A stretch of 64,000 bases of DNA from Billgrantia lactosivorans (GTDB taxonomy: Bacteria; Pseudomonadota; Gammaproteobacteria; Pseudomonadales; Halomonadaceae), in assembly GCF_003254665.1 (NCBI RefSeq), contig NZ_QHGY01000004.1, positions 1 through 64,000 of the forward strand. Direction: 5' to 3'. A program made the position numbers and the translations under genes. The notes under the pieces were generated by a model. The model was given only the letters and a program-made list of their open reading frames with translations. It was not told where the DNA came from and ran no database searches. Positions within the stretch are counted from its first letter, which is position 1, and each line of letters opens with the position of its first letter. Positions 32,207-41,652 of the stretch are shown here, in pieces.

Positions 32207-32848
32207 CTAGGTCAAGGGCCCACGCCGAACCAATGCCCAGACGCTCTCGCGAAAGCCGCTCTGCGCTTCGGGCTCGCCATCCTCCAGGTGCGTGACCTGG
32301 AAATTGGGCGCGAAGAGTTCGCGGACCTCCTCGGGCGGCACGTGGTAGGGAGGGCCCGACGCCTCGTCCCCCGGCGCCCGCGACAGCGAGATCAACAGGC
32401 CGTGCGAGCCGGGGAGCAGCAGCTGGGCCAGGTGGAAGGCATAGCGCTGGCGAGTGGCGGGGGGCAGCGCGATCAGCGCCGCACGGTCGTAGAAGGCGCC
32501 GATCTCCGCGGCCTGGTCGACATGAAAATGAAAGAAGTCGCCGGCCCACAGCTCCACGCTGCCCTGACGGCAGATGGCGAAGGCGCCCTGCTGGTAGCGC
32601 GAGACGTCACCCGTCCCCTCGGCAACGAACTGCTCGATGGCCTCCGCGGCGAGTTCGATGCCGAGCACCGGGTGGTCATGCCGGGCCAACCAGCGCATGT
32701 CGAGGCTCTTGCCGCAGAGCGGGACCAGCACCTTGGTGCCGGGGCGCACGCCGAGCCCCGGCCAGTGGCGCATCAGCGCCGGATGAGTCTCGGGGCGATG
32801 GAAGCCGATACGCCCCTCGCGCCAGCGGTCGAGCCATTCTCGCGCCAT
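32207..32848 (-). CDS. tpm: Thiopurine S-methyltransferase Tpm
   Basis: 213-residue TPMT-family SAM-dependent methyltransferase. The N-terminal WLDRWREGRIGFHRPETHP segment and the SAM-binding VLVPLCGKSLDMRWLA loop are typical, followed by GDFFHF and YDRAALIALPP. Bacterial Tpm methylates thiopurines and also selenium or tellurium oxyanion derivatives; the natural substrate is unknown. It lies 12 bases after the SH3-domain gene on the same strand, so the DUF1820, SH3 and tpm genes probably form one leftward unit. Confidence 0.93.
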   Translation of the reverse strand: MAREWLDRWREGRIGFHRPETHPALMRHWPGLGVRPGTKVLVPLCGKSLDMRWLARHDHPVLGIELAAEAIEQFVAEGTGDVSRYQQGAFAICRQGSVELWAGDFFHFHVDQAAEIGAFYDRAALIALPPATRQRYAFHLAQLLLPGSHGLLISLSRAPGDEASGPPYHVPPEEVRELFAPNFQVTHLEDGEPEAQSGFRESVWALVRRGPLT

Positions 32849-32860
32849 GTCGTCCCCTCG

Positions 32861-33487
32861 CTAGAACCAGCGATCCCGCTTGCGCCGCCGGCGCGGCAGG
32901 TGCGGCACGATCAACCCGACCAGCAGGCCGGCCCCGGCCACGCCGCCGCCGTACATGAAGTAGCGCATCAGCAGGTCTTCTTCCTGGGTGTCCAGGCGCG
33001 CCTGGAGCTGGCGCACGGTGCGGCGCGACTGTTCGGCTTCGCCGTCGAGCTGGTGGTTGCGCTCCTCGAGCTCGGCGATGCGCTGCTCGCGCGCCTCGAG
33101 CGTCTCGGTCATGGTCGCGACCCGCCCCTCCCAGGTCTCGTTGATACCGTCGAGTTCGGTCTCGAGCTGCTCGACCTGCCGCTCGAGCTGCGGCAGCCGA
33201 TCCCGCGCGCTCGGCGATTCCTGCAGCTCGTCGCTCAATATCCAGACCCGCTCGCCGTCGTCGCTCTCGACCCGGCTGTAGTCGCCGCTGGTCTCGATCA
33301 CGCTCACCGGCTCGCCAGCCGCCAGCGTGCCGACGATGCGGTAGCCGTCGGTGGGACCGCTGCGCACGTAGGTCGTCAACTCGTCGGAAACCCAGTGTGT
33401 GGCGTCGTCTGACTGCTGGGCCTGCAGCGGCGAGGCCACGAGGCCCAGCGCCACGCCCACAAGCAAGAAATCGAATCGATGCTTCAT
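32861..33487 (-). CDS. SH3-domain membrane protein (TIGR04211/YgiM-like)
   Basis: 208-residue envelope protein with a signal peptide (to about LQAQQ, residue 23), a bacterial SH3 domain (about residues 30-90: YVRSGPTDGYRIVGTL through VWILSDELQ), a long coiled coil (about 95-172, heptad-rich Glu/Leu/Arg), one transmembrane helix (about 178-198) and a short basic tail RRRRKRDRWF. This is the layout of TIGR04211/YgiM-type proteins, which are linked to envelope or signal-transduction roles. AGGACG precedes the start. An inverted pair of DnaA-box-like sequences lies just upstream. Confidence 0.87.
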   Translation of the reverse strand: MKHRFDFLLVGVALGLVASPLQAQQSDDATHWVSDELTTYVRSGPTDGYRIVGTLAAGEPVSVIETSGDYSRVESDDGERVWILSDELQESPSARDRLPQLERQVEQLETELDGINETWEGRVATMTETLEAREQRIAELEERNHQLDGEAEQSRRTVRQLQARLDTQEEDLLMRYFMYGGGVAGAGLLVGLIVPHLPRRRRKRDRWF

Positions 33488-33515
33488 GCCGTCGTCCTGG
33501 CTTATGTCGTTCAGC

Positions 33516-33544
33516 GGCTTGTCCACAGAAGCTGTGGACAAGCC
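33516..33544. repeat. Perfect 13-bp inverted repeat containing paired TTGTCCACA
   Basis: GGCTTGTCCACAG and its exact complement flank a three-base loop in the gap between the DUF1820 and SH3-domain genes. Each arm contains TTGTCCACA, one base away from the TTATCCACA DnaA box. As RNA it is a stable hairpin. It has no T-run on the leftward transcript, so a protein-binding or processing role is as likely as termination. Confidence 0.55.
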
Positions 33545-33644
33545 CCGGGAAAACCGCTGGAAAGGCAGCGTCGCGGCGCTCCGGCGTGGGCTCGGCCCTG
33601 GCTGGTCATTTGTTGAGCAGCGAGGAATAACCGCCTGCGGCCGG

Positions 33645-33974
33645 TCAGGGTTCGCGCCTCGGGGGCGGCATCGGGCCGCGCGGAAACTCGGCGACACGCC
33701 TCTCGCTCTTGACCGCCCTCGCCGGTCCCTCGCGTTCCACCTCGTCGATGCGCACGATGGCGTTCAACGGCAGATAGCTGCGCTTGACCCCGTCGAAGGT
33801 GTGTCGCAGTCGATCGGCCGAGGGATCCACCACCAGCTTCGAGCCATCCTCGAAGACGAACTCCTCGACCTCGATGAAGCCCCAAAGTTCGCTCTGGTAG
33901 ATCTCCCTGGCGTAGAGCTCCCAGATTTCACCCTGCTGGTGAAATACCACCCGGTAGATCGGTTTGGCCGCCAT
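33645..33974 (-). CDS. DUF1820 family protein
   Basis: 109-residue cytosolic protein of the DUF1820 family: it begins [23 protein letters not shown], then [18 protein letters not shown] and [19 protein letters not shown]. Function is unknown; homologues are widespread in pseudomonads and relatives. The start at 33974 agrees with the family N-terminus. It probably heads the leftward SH3-tpm unit and is divergent from miaB. Confidence 0.86.
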   Translation of the reverse strand: MAAKPIYRVVFHQQGEIWELYAREIYQSELWGFIEVEEFVFEDGSKLVVDPSADRLRHTFDGVKRSYLPLNAIVRIDEVEREGPARAVKSERRVAEFPRGPMPPPRREP

Positions 33975-34099
33975 ATGGCCGTCAGTCCTCAACGTTGGGT
34001 TACGCCACGAGCCCCGCCGTGGGGCCTGCCAAGGCGCAAGGGTACCACAGTCGCGCGCCGCCGCGGTGCCCCCTACTGGCTCCCGTGGACGTGCTTACG

Positions 34100-34105
34100 T
34101 ATAAT
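34100..34105 (+). promoter_or_regulatory. -10 element upstream of miaB
   Basis: A perfect TATAAT lies 94 bases before the miaB start in an otherwise GC-rich spacer. No good -35 is found 16-18 bases upstream, so this is a tentative promoter for the miaB-phoH-ybeY-ybeX-lnt cluster. Confidence 0.45.
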
Positions 34106-34198
34106 GCGGCCACCTTCGAGAACGGCTTTGCGAAGCCCATTCCCGCGACACTCCACTCACCGGTGACGCACGCGTCGGATAACCGACCCTCAATTCTT

Positions 34199-35542
34199 AT
34201 GGCGAAGAAACTCTTCATCAAGACCCACGGCTGCCAGATGAACGAGTACGACTCCGCCCGCATGGCGGACCTGCTCGGCGAATCGCACCAGCTCGAGTTG
34301 ACCGACGACGAAGGCGACGCCGACGTCATCCTGCTCAATACCTGCTCGATTCGCGAGAAGGCCCAGGAGAAGGTCTTCCATCAGCTCGGCCGCTGGAAGA
34401 AGCTCAAGGAGGCCAACCCCGACCTGGTGATCGGCGTCGGCGGCTGCGTCGCCAGCCAGGAGGGCGAGGCGCTGCGCAAGCGTGCGCCACACGTCGACAT
34501 GGTCTTCGGCCCGCAGACCCTGCACCGGGTGCCGGCGATGCTCGATGCCCGGCGCAACGACCAGATCTCGGTGGTCGACGTCACCTTCCCCGAGATCGAG
34601 AAGTTCGACCACCTGCCCAGGCCGAGCTCCGACGGGGCGACGGCCTTCGTCTCGGTGATGGAGGGCTGCTCCAAGTACTGCACCTTCTGCGTGGTGCCCT
34701 ATACCCGCGGCGAGGAGGTCTCGCGCCCGTTCGAGGCGGTGATGGACGAGGTGATCCACCTGGCCGACCAGGGCGTGCGCGAGATCAACCTGCTGGGGCA
34801 GAACGTCAATGCCTACCGCGGCGAGAATCGGCTCGGCGACGAGATCGACCTGGCCGAGCTGATCGCCTGCGTGGCCGCGGTGGAGGGCATCGACCGCATC
34901 CGTTTCACCACCTCGCATCCGGTGGAGTTCAGCGACAGCCTGATCGAGGCCTACGGCGAGATCCCGGAGCTGGTCAGCCACCTGCACCTGCCGGTGCAGG
35001 CAGGCTCCGACCGCATCCTCGCCGCCATGAAGCGCGGTCACGGTGTCGAGGAGTACGTGGCCAAGATGGAGCGGATCCGCGCGCTGCGGCCCGACATCAG
35101 CTTCTCCTCCGACTTCATCGTCGGCTTCCCCGGCGAGAGCGCGGAGGACTTCGAGGCGACCATGGACCTGATCCACCGCATCGGCTTCGATCACTCGTTC
35201 AGCTTCGTCTACTCGGCACGCCCCGGCACGCCCGCCGCGGCGCTGCCCGACGACACCCCCGAGAGCGTCAAGAAGCAGCGCCTGGCGATCCTGCAGGAGC
35301 GCATCAACCAGCAGGCGATGCAGATCAGCCGGCGCATGGTGGGCACCACCCAGCGCATTTTGGTCAGCGGCTTCTCGCCCAAGGATCCGGGCCAGCTGTC
35401 GGGCCGCACCGAGAACAACCGGGTGGTCAACTTCCGCGCCGCCAACCCCACCGAGCTGATCGGCTACTTCGTCGATGTGACCATCACCGAGGCACTGCCC
35501 AATTCCCTACGCGGCGAGCTGGCCTCCCCGGCGCTACACTGA
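34199..35542 (+). CDS. miaB: tRNA-2-methylthio-N6-isopentenyladenosine37 synthase MiaB
   Basis: 447-residue radical-SAM methylthiotransferase. The N-terminal domain begins [17 protein letters not shown] with cluster-binding Cys; the radical-SAM motif CSKYCTFC is near residue 157; a C-terminal TRAM domain closes the protein. It converts i6A37 to ms2i6A37 in tRNAs reading UNN codons, including tRNA-Trp, which is relevant because trpGDC in this window appears to be attenuated. The true start is the ATG at 34199; the frame is open further upstream without similarity. First gene of the conserved miaB-phoH-ybeY-ybeX-lnt cluster. Confidence 0.97.
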   Translation: MAKKLFIKTHGCQMNEYDSARMADLLGESHQLELTDDEGDADVILLNTCSIREKAQEKVFHQLGRWKKLKEANPDLVIGVGGCVASQEGEALRKRAPHVDMVFGPQTLHRVPAMLDARRNDQISVVDVTFPEIEKFDHLPRPSSDGATAFVSVMEGCSKYCTFCVVPYTRGEEVSRPFEAVMDEVIHLADQGVREINLLGQNVNAYRGENRLGDEIDLAELIACVAAVEGIDRIRFTTSHPVEFSDSLIEAYGEIPELVSHLHLPVQAGSDRILAAMKRGHGVEEYVAKMERIRALRPDISFSSDFIVGFPGESAEDFEATMDLIHRIGFDHSFSFVYSARPGTPAAALPDDTPESVKKQRLAILQERINQQAMQISRRMVGTTQRILVSGFSPKDPGQLSGRTENNRVVNFRAANPTELIGYFVDVTITEALPNSLRGELASPALH

Positions 35543-35604
35543 CCTCATGAAACCGCCATGTCGCCCGCGGCGGCGCGGCCGGGGAACATCGTGTCCACAA
35601 GGAT

Positions 35605-35626
35605 TGCCCTGCCGAGAGGCGGGGCA
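35605..35626 (+). terminator. GAGA-loop hairpin between miaB and phoH
   Basis: A 9-bp stem with one G-T wobble and a GAGA tetraloop lies in the 126-base gap after miaB. With no T-run it may be a weak terminator or stabiliser that separates miaB from the phoH-ybeY-ybeX unit. Confidence 0.4.
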
Positions 35627-35668
35627 GTAAGCTGACCCCAATACACGCAACGCAGGAACTTCGCCACC

Positions 35669-36745
35669 TTGAGTCAACACGCCGCACAGGCCAACCGCAT
35701 CATCACATTGAGCCTCGAGCCCAATGACCCCCAGCGTCTCGCCAATCTCTGCGGTCAGCGGGACGAGCATCTGAAGCTGGTCGAATCGCGCCTCGGCGTC
35801 ACCCTGCGCAACCGCGGCAACGTCTTTCAGCTGGCCGGCCCCGGCCACCGGGTCAAGGCCGCCGCCAACGTGCTCGAGCACCTCTATCGCGAGGCCGAGG
35901 CGAGCGACCTGTCGCCGGACACCGTGCACCTGTTCCTGCAGGAGTCGGGGCGCGAGGCGCTCGACGAGGAGGAGGGCACGGCCGACGACGAGGTACTGCT
36001 GCGTACCCCCAAGGTGCTGATCAAGCCGCGCGGCCTGAACCAGCAGAATTACGTCGCCAGCATTCGCCAGCACGACATCAACTTCGGCATCGGCCCGGCC
36101 GGCACCGGCAAGACCTACCTGGCCGTGGCCGCGGCGGTGGAGGCGCTCAACCAGCAGGAAGTGCGTCGCATCCTGCTGGTGCGCCCGGCCGTCGAGGCGG
36201 GCGAGAAGCTCGGCTTTTTGCCCGGCGACCTGGCCCAGAAGATCGACCCCTACCTGCGGCCGCTCTACGATGCCCTCTACGAGATGCTCGGCTTCGAGCA
36301 GGTGGGCAAGCTGATCGAGCGCCAGGTGATCGAGATCGCGCCGCTGGCCTACATGCGGGGGCGCACGCTCAACAACGCCTTCATCATCCTCGACGAGAGC
36401 CAGAACACCACTCGCGAGCAGATGAAGATGTTCCTGACCCGCATCGGCTTCGGCTCCACCGCGGTGATCACCGGCGACGTGACCCAGGTCGACCTGCCGC
36501 GCGGCCAGAGTTCGGGGCTGATCCAGGTACTCGAGGTACTCAGGGAGACCGCCGGCATCGGCGTCACCCACTTCGCCGCCAAGGACGTGGTGCGCCACCC
36601 GCTGGTGCAGCGCATCATCGAAGCCTACGAGAGCTTCGAGGCCGAGCAGGAGGTCCAGGAGCGTGCCCGCCGCGAAGCCCGCGAGCGTGAGCGCGAGGCG
36701 CTGCGCCAGGATCGCGAGCGCAGCCGGGAAGACGACCGGAAATGA
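35669..36745 (+). CDS. ybeZ: PhoH-like ATPase (YbeZ)
   Basis: 358-residue PhoH-family P-loop ATPase. The Walker A is GIGPAGTGKTYLAVA near residue 140 and the Walker B is NAFIILDESQNTT near residue 240; a KH-like N-terminal region precedes it and the C-terminus is an Arg/Glu-rich helix. It partners YbeY in RNA metabolism and ribosome maturation. Translation appears to start at TTG (35669) with AGGA about 14 bases upstream. The stop overlaps the start of ybeY (ATGA), so the two are coupled. Confidence 0.94.
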   Translation: MSQHAAQANRIITLSLEPNDPQRLANLCGQRDEHLKLVESRLGVTLRNRGNVFQLAGPGHRVKAAANVLEHLYREAEASDLSPDTVHLFLQESGREALDEEEGTADDEVLLRTPKVLIKPRGLNQQNYVASIRQHDINFGIGPAGTGKTYLAVAAAVEALNQQEVRRILLVRPAVEAGEKLGFLPGDLAQKIDPYLRPLYDALYEMLGFEQVGKLIERQVIEIAPLAYMRGRTLNNAFIILDESQNTTREQMKMFLTRIGFGSTAVITGDVTQVDLPRGQSSGLIQVLEVLRETAGIGVTHFAAKDVVRHPLVQRIIEAYESFEAEQEVQERARREAREREREALRQDRERSREDDRK

Positions 36746-37260
36746 GCCCGGCCCCGATCGTCGACCTGCAGCTCGCCGCCGCGGGTGATGGGCTGCCGGC
36801 GCAGGCCGAGCTGGAGGCCTGGGTCGCTGCCGTGCTGGCGCGCTTTCCGCAGGAGTCGCGCCACGAGGTCACCGTGCGCATCGTCGACAGCGAGGAGGGA
36901 CGTACGCTGAACCGCGACTATCGCGGCCGCGACAAGCCCACCAACGTGCTCTCCTTCCCCTTCGACGCCCCCCCCGGGGTCAGCCTGCCGCTGCTCGGCG
37001 ACCTGGTGCTGTGCCACCCGGTGGTGGCGCGGGAAGCCCGCGAGCAGGCCAAGCGCCTCGTGGATCACTACGCCCATCTGGTGATACACGGTATGCTGCA
37101 CCTGCTCGGGCACGATCACCTCGAGGAGGCGGAGGCGGAGGCGATGGAGAGGCTGGAGCGCGAGATCCTGGCGGACTTCACCATTGCCGATCCCTACGCC
37201 CCGCCCGCGAGCAGCGACGAACAACAAGACGACAGCATGGATGAGAGACGCAATCGATGA
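36742..37260 (+). CDS. ybeY: Endoribonuclease YbeY
   Basis: 172-residue metal-dependent RNase acting in 16S rRNA 3'-end maturation and ribosome quality control. The zinc motif HGMLHLLGHDH is at about residues 116-126, and the family segment RDKPTNVLSFPFD near residue 68 is intact. It overlaps ybeZ by four bases upstream and ybeX by four bases downstream (both ATGA), giving a tightly coupled trio. Confidence 0.96.
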   Translation: MSPAPIVDLQLAAAGDGLPAQAELEAWVAAVLARFPQESRHEVTVRIVDSEEGRTLNRDYRGRDKPTNVLSFPFDAPPGVSLPLLGDLVLCHPVVAREAREQAKRLVDHYAHLVIHGMLHLLGHDHLEEAEAEAMERLEREILADFTIADPYAPPASSDEQQDDSMDERRNR

Positions 37261-38132
37261 GTGACGACCGAACGACCGGCCAGGGCGGAAGGTCCTGGCT
37301 CGACAAGCTGCTCGGTGCCCTCTCGGGTGACAGCGACGGCCCCAGCTCGCGAGAGGAGCTCATGGAATTCCTGCGCGAGGCGGCCACCCGCCTCAAGCTG
37401 GATCAGGACGCCATGATGATCATCGAGGGCGCCCTGCAGATCAGCGACCAGCAGGTGCGGGAAGTGCTGATACCGCGTTCCCAGGTGGCCGCCATCGCCG
37501 TCGACCAGCCCCCCGAGGAGTACCTCTCCCTGATCCACGAGACCGGCCATTCGCGTTACCCGGTGATCGGCGAGAACCTCGACGAGGTCAAGGGGCTGCT
37601 GCTGGTCAAGGATCTGCTCCAGTTGCTCAACCGCCCGGTGGAGGAACGCGAGCGCTTCCGCCTCGAGGACATCTTGCGCCCCGCCATGTTCGTGCCCGAG
37701 TCCAAGCGCCTCAACAGCCTGCTCAAGGAGTTCCGCGACACCCACAACCACATGGCGGTGGTGGTCGACGAGTACGGCGGCACCGCCGGCATCGTCACCA
37801 TCGAGGACATCCTCGAGCAGATCGTCGGCGACATTGAGGACGAGCACGATACCGACGAGGACGACGACATTCGCGAACTGGGCGACGGCCGCTACGCCAT
37901 TCGCGCGCTGACGCCGATCGAGGACTTCAACGAGCGCTTCGGCACGCGCTTCTCCGACGACGAATTCGATACCGTGGGCGGGCTGGTGATGCAGCGCTTC
38001 GGTCACCTCCCCGGCCGCGGCGAGCATGCCGAGCTGGGCGGCTGGCGCTTTACCGTGCTCAATGCCGACAATCGACGCATCCGCCTGCTCGAGGCGGTCA
38101 TGCAGGACGAATCCGCGCTGTCCCAGGATTGA
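37257..38132 (+). CDS. ybeX: CorC/YbeX CBS-domain protein
   Basis: 291-residue protein with two CBS domains (about residues 65-190, from VLIPRSQVAAIAVD through VVVDEYGGTAGIVTIEDILEQIVGDIEDE) and a C-terminal CorC_HlyC transporter-associated domain. It lacks the DUF21 membrane domain, so it is the soluble YbeX type, linked to Mg/Co efflux and ribosome metabolism. Start overlaps the ybeY stop by four bases; lnt follows after 26 bases. Confidence 0.95.
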   Translation: MSDDRTTGQGGRSWLDKLLGALSGDSDGPSSREELMEFLREAATRLKLDQDAMMIIEGALQISDQQVREVLIPRSQVAAIAVDQPPEEYLSLIHETGHSRYPVIGENLDEVKGLLLVKDLLQLLNRPVEERERFRLEDILRPAMFVPESKRLNSLLKEFRDTHNHMAVVVDEYGGTAGIVTIEDILEQIVGDIEDEHDTDEDDDIRELGDGRYAIRALTPIEDFNERFGTRFSDDEFDTVGGLVMQRFGHLPGRGEHAELGGWRFTVLNADNRRIRLLEAVMQDESALSQD

Positions 38133-38158
38133 AAGACGTCGCCTCAGGAAACCATACG

Positions 38159-39634
38159 ATGACCCATTCTCGGCTGCCGCCGGCACTCGGCTACCTGGCT
38201 GCGCTCGTCGCCGGGGTTCTGACCACCCTCACCGCCTCGCCCTATGAACTCTGGTGGCTGGGTCCGCTCGCGGCCGGCCTCGTCTACTGGGCGATTCAGC
38301 CGCTGCGACCGCGCCATGCGGCGTTGCTGGGATGGTGCTACGGTCTCGGCCTGTTCGGCTCCGGCGCCTCCTGGGTCTACGTCTCGATTCACGACTACGG
38401 CTACACCGGCGTTCCACTGGCGCTGTTCCTCACCGGCCTGTTCGTCGCCGCCATGGCGCTGTTCTCCGCCGCGACGCTATGGCTCTACCGCCTGCTGTGC
38501 GGCCCGCGCCTGGCCGTTCTCACCTTCGCCGGCGCCTGGGTGCTGGGCGAGTGGCTGCGCACCTGGCTGTTCACCGGCTTCCCCTGGCTGCTGCTGGGCA
38601 GCGCCCACGTCGACTCTCCCCTGGCCCCCTGGGCCCCGATCGGCGGGGTCTATTTGCTGTCGCTGATCACCGCGCTCTGCGGCACCCTGGGCGTGGAGTT
38701 CCTGCGCCGCCGCTGGTGGGCGGCCGTGCCCGTCGCGGCGCTGTGGCTGATGCCCCTCGCCCTGCCCGTGCAGTGGACCGAGCCCGCCGGCGAGCCGCTG
38801 CGGGTCGCGCTGCTGCAGGGCAACCTCGATCAGCTGATCAAGTGGACCCCGGAGGGCCAGCGTCGCGCCGCCAATACCTACCTGGAGATGACCCGCGAGC
38901 ACGCCGACGAGGCCGACCTCATCGTCTGGCCCGAGGCGGCGCTGCCGATGTTCGAGGACGAGGCCGAGCCGATCCTGGCTCGCGCCCAGGCCCATATGGC
39001 CCCGGGCAGCGCACTGCTCACCGGCATCCTCCAGCGCGACGGGCGTGGGCTCTACTACAACAGCGTGATCGGCCTGGGCAATGCGGAAGGCGAGTACCGC
39101 AAGGCGCACCTGGTGCCCTTCGGTGAGTACCTGCCGCTGGAGCGCTGGCTACGCGGTACCCTCGCCTTCTTCGACCTGCCGATGCCGGCGATGACTCCGG
39201 GGCCGGCGGGGCAGGCGCCGATCCGCGCCGCCGGCAGCGTGATCGGCAATGCGATCTGCTACGAGATCATCTATGCCGACCTGGTGGCCGAGCAGGCCCG
39301 GGAGGCCGAGTTGCTGCTGACGGTGTCCAACGACACCTGGTTCGGCGAGTCGATCGGCCCGCTGCAGCACCTGCAGATGGCGCGCCTGCGGGCGCTGGAG
39401 AACGGCCGCTACGTGGTTCGCGCCACCAGCAACGGCGTCACCGCGGTGATCGACCCTCGCGGCCGCACGCTGGCCCGGGCTCCCCAGTTCGAGACCGTGG
39501 CGCTGCTCGCCGAAGCCGTGCCGATGCAGGGTTTGACCCCCTTCACCCGCACCGGCAGCTGGCCGGCGTGGCTGCTCAGCGCGCTGCTGGTACTGCCCGG
39601 GCTGAGGCTGGCGCGGCGCCAGCGGCGACTCTAG
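38159..39634 (+). CDS. lnt: Apolipoprotein N-acyltransferase Lnt
   Basis: 491-residue inner-membrane enzyme transferring the third acyl chain to the N-terminal Cys of apolipoproteins. There are about six to seven membrane helices up to residue 200, a periplasmic nitrilase domain, and a C-terminal helix. The catalytic triad is visible: Glu in WPEAALP near 259, Lys in YRKAHLVPFGEYLP near 314, and Cys in GNAICYEIIYAD near 367. CAGGAAA precedes the ATG. It should act on the two lipoproteins of this window, at 31561 and 61197. Confidence 0.96.
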   Translation: MTHSRLPPALGYLAALVAGVLTTLTASPYELWWLGPLAAGLVYWAIQPLRPRHAALLGWCYGLGLFGSGASWVYVSIHDYGYTGVPLALFLTGLFVAAMALFSAATLWLYRLLCGPRLAVLTFAGAWVLGEWLRTWLFTGFPWLLLGSAHVDSPLAPWAPIGGVYLLSLITALCGTLGVEFLRRRWWAAVPVAALWLMPLALPVQWTEPAGEPLRVALLQGNLDQLIKWTPEGQRRAANTYLEMTREHADEADLIVWPEAALPMFEDEAEPILARAQAHMAPGSALLTGILQRDGRGLYYNSVIGLGNAEGEYRKAHLVPFGEYLPLERWLRGTLAFFDLPMPAMTPGPAGQAPIRAAGSVIGNAICYEIIYADLVAEQAREAELLLTVSNDTWFGESIGPLQHLQMARLRALENGRYVVRATSNGVTAVIDPRGRTLARAPQFETVALLAEAVPMQGLTPFTRTGSWPAWLLSALLVLPGLRLARRQRRL

Positions 39635-39675
39635 CGACTAGCGCGGCGATCCACGCAGGCATCGCCTCCGCCCCA

Positions 39676-39711
39676 ACGCAACGAGGCCCGCATGAGCGGG
39701 CCTCGTTGCGT
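39676..39711. terminator. Bidirectional hairpin terminator, lnt / phaC
   Basis: A perfect 16-bp stem (ACGCAACGAGGCCCGC and its complement) with an ATGA loop lies between convergent lnt and phaC. The length and perfection argue strongly for a shared terminator despite the lack of a T-run. Confidence 0.7.
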
Positions 39712-39724
39712 CCAGCGGGCAGGC

Positions 39725-41563
39725 TCAATCGGAGTTGGCCGGCACCTCGCCCAGCACTTCGGGAATGGTCATGCGCACGTAGCGCCCCGGCGCCTCCTCG
39801 AGCAGCTGGAGCTCGCCCTCGCCCGGCTGCCGGGCGGGCACCCGCTTGTCGGGGTCGGCGTAGCCGTTGTCGGTCATCCACTGCTGCCAGTGCGGCCACC
39901 AGGAGCCCTCGTGGAACTCGGCTCCCTCGAGCCACGCTTCGTGATCGTCCGGCAGCGTGTCGTTGGTCCAGTAACCGTACTTGTTGCGCGCAGGAGGGTT
40001 GACGATCCCGGCAATGTGCCCGGACACGCCCAGCACGAAGGTCACCGGCCCCTTGGGCAGCAGCGCCCCGTAGTAGGTGCTGTTCCACTTGGCGATGTGG
40101 TCCTCGCGGGTGGAGACGAAGTAGCTCGGCGTGGAGATCTTGCGCAGGTCGATGCGGACCCCGTCGAGCTCGATGCCGCCGGGCTCCACCAGGCGGTTCT
40201 CCAGGTACATGTGGCGCAGGTACCAGCCGTGGGTGCCGGCCGGCAGGTTGGTGCCGTCGGTGTTCCAGTAGAGCAGGTCGAACGGCGCCGGGTTCTCGCC
40301 CTTCAGGTAGTTGCTGACGTAGAACGACCAGAACAGGTCGTTCTCGCGCAGCAGGTTGAAGGTGTAGGCCATGGAGCGGCCGTCGAGGTAGCCGTCCTGC
40401 TCCATCCTGGCCTCGAGGCCCTGCAGGATCGGCTCGCTGAGCAGCACGCCGAGCTCACCGGGATCGCGGAAATCCTGCAGCGTGGCCATGTAGGTCACCG
40501 ATTTGACCTTGCGTCCACGCCGGGTGCTGGTGAGGTAGGCGACGGTAGAGGCCGCCAGCGTGCCGCCGATGCAGTAGCTGAGCAGGTTGACCGACTTCTC
40601 GCCGCAGGCCTGCTCGATGGCCTCCATGGCGGCGATGGGGCCCAGCTGCATGTAGTCGGCCCAGGTCAGGTCGCGCTGCTCGGGCCCGGGGTTGCGCCAG
40701 GAGATCAGGAACACGGTATGGCCCTGGTCCACCAGCCACTTGACGAAGGAGTTGTCCTGGCGCAGGTCGAGGATGTAGTACTTGTTGATCCATGGCGGCA
40801 CCACCAGCAGCGGGGTCTTGAACACCGTGTCGGTGGTGGGGGTGTACTGGATCAGTTGGATCAGCTCGTTCTCGTAGACCACGTAACCGGGCGTGACGGC
40901 GATGTTGCGCCCGATCTCGAAGGCGCTGCGATCGGTCATGGCCACGTTGAGGCCATCGGAGGAGTTGGCCAGGTCGCGGCGCAGCTGGGCGAGACCCTCG
41001 ACCAGGTTCTGGCCCTTGGTCTCCAGCGTCACGCGCATCACCTCGGGATTGGTGGTGACGAAGTTGGTCGGCGCCATGGCATTGACCAGCTGGCGAGCAT
41101 AGAACGCCAGGTTGCGCTTCTGCCGCTCGGGCAGGCCGTCGAGCTGACCGATCAGCTCCTCGACCGCGCCGGAGAACAGCAGGTACTGCTGCATGATGGC
41201 GCGGTAGTAGGGCTCCTGCTGCCAGGCTTCGTCCTTGAAGCGCCGGTCGCCCTTGGGCGGGGACACCAGCGGCTCGGTCGGATTGCCGGCCAGGGCCTGC
41301 AGCCCCTGCTGCCACAGCTGGTACTGGTCCTGAATGAGGCGTGCCTGGGTCTGCCACAACAGCTGGGGGTTGCGCATCAGCGACTCGGCCCCGGCCTGGA
41401 AGGCCTCACGCATGTCGGCCTGGATCGAGTCGGCGGCCGCATCGGGCGCCATGCGCTCGAGCAGGTCCTGCAACAGGGCCTGGTAGTGCTGGCCCATCTC
41501 CTCAAGCTGTTCCTTCCACTCTTCCAGTTCAACCTGGGAGAACACCGCATCCCCTGACTGCAT
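39725..41563 (-). CDS. phaC: Class I poly(3-hydroxyalkanoate) synthase PhaC
   Basis: 612-residue polymerase of the alpha/beta-hydrolase fold that builds PHA storage polyester from (R)-3-hydroxyacyl-CoA. The catalytic Cys is in the lipase-like box SYCIGGTLA near residue 328; the Asp/His partners lie in the C-terminal third (segment GVSGHIAGIVNPP carries the His). The N-terminal region WKEQLEEMGQHYQALLQD is predicted helical and variable, as in class I enzymes. It follows a phasin gene by 123 bases, with a hairpin in the gap. Propionyl-CoA from the prp pathway area could feed co-polymer synthesis, but that is inference. Confidence 0.94.
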   Translation of the reverse strand: MQSGDAVFSQVELEEWKEQLEEMGQHYQALLQDLLERMAPDAAADSIQADMREAFQAGAESLMRNPQLLWQTQARLIQDQYQLWQQGLQALAGNPTEPLVSPPKGDRRFKDEAWQQEPYYRAIMQQYLLFSGAVEELIGQLDGLPERQKRNLAFYARQLVNAMAPTNFVTTNPEVMRVTLETKGQNLVEGLAQLRRDLANSSDGLNVAMTDRSAFEIGRNIAVTPGYVVYENELIQLIQYTPTTDTVFKTPLLVVPPWINKYYILDLRQDNSFVKWLVDQGHTVFLISWRNPGPEQRDLTWADYMQLGPIAAMEAIEQACGEKSVNLLSYCIGGTLAASTVAYLTSTRRGRKVKSVTYMATLQDFRDPGELGVLLSEPILQGLEARMEQDGYLDGRSMAYTFNLLRENDLFWSFYVSNYLKGENPAPFDLLYWNTDGTNLPAGTHGWYLRHMYLENRLVEPGGIELDGVRIDLRKISTPSYFVSTREDHIAKWNSTYYGALLPKGPVTFVLGVSGHIAGIVNPPARNKYGYWTNDTLPDDHEAWLEGAEFHEGSWWPHWQQWMTDNGYADPDKRVPARQPGEGELQLLEEAPGRYVRMTIPEVLGEVPANSD

Positions 41564-41652
41564 CGCCCTCTCCTGTTCTCTGACCCTGTCTTGTCACGAC
41601 TCGAACGCCCCAACCCGACAGCGTGCCGGTCGGTCGGCGTCATCTCGGCCAA

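Noticed and set aside
39692..41557. 621-codon plus-strand open frame opposite phaC
   Set aside because: The opposite strand encodes an intact PHA synthase; the antisense frame shows only compositional bias.
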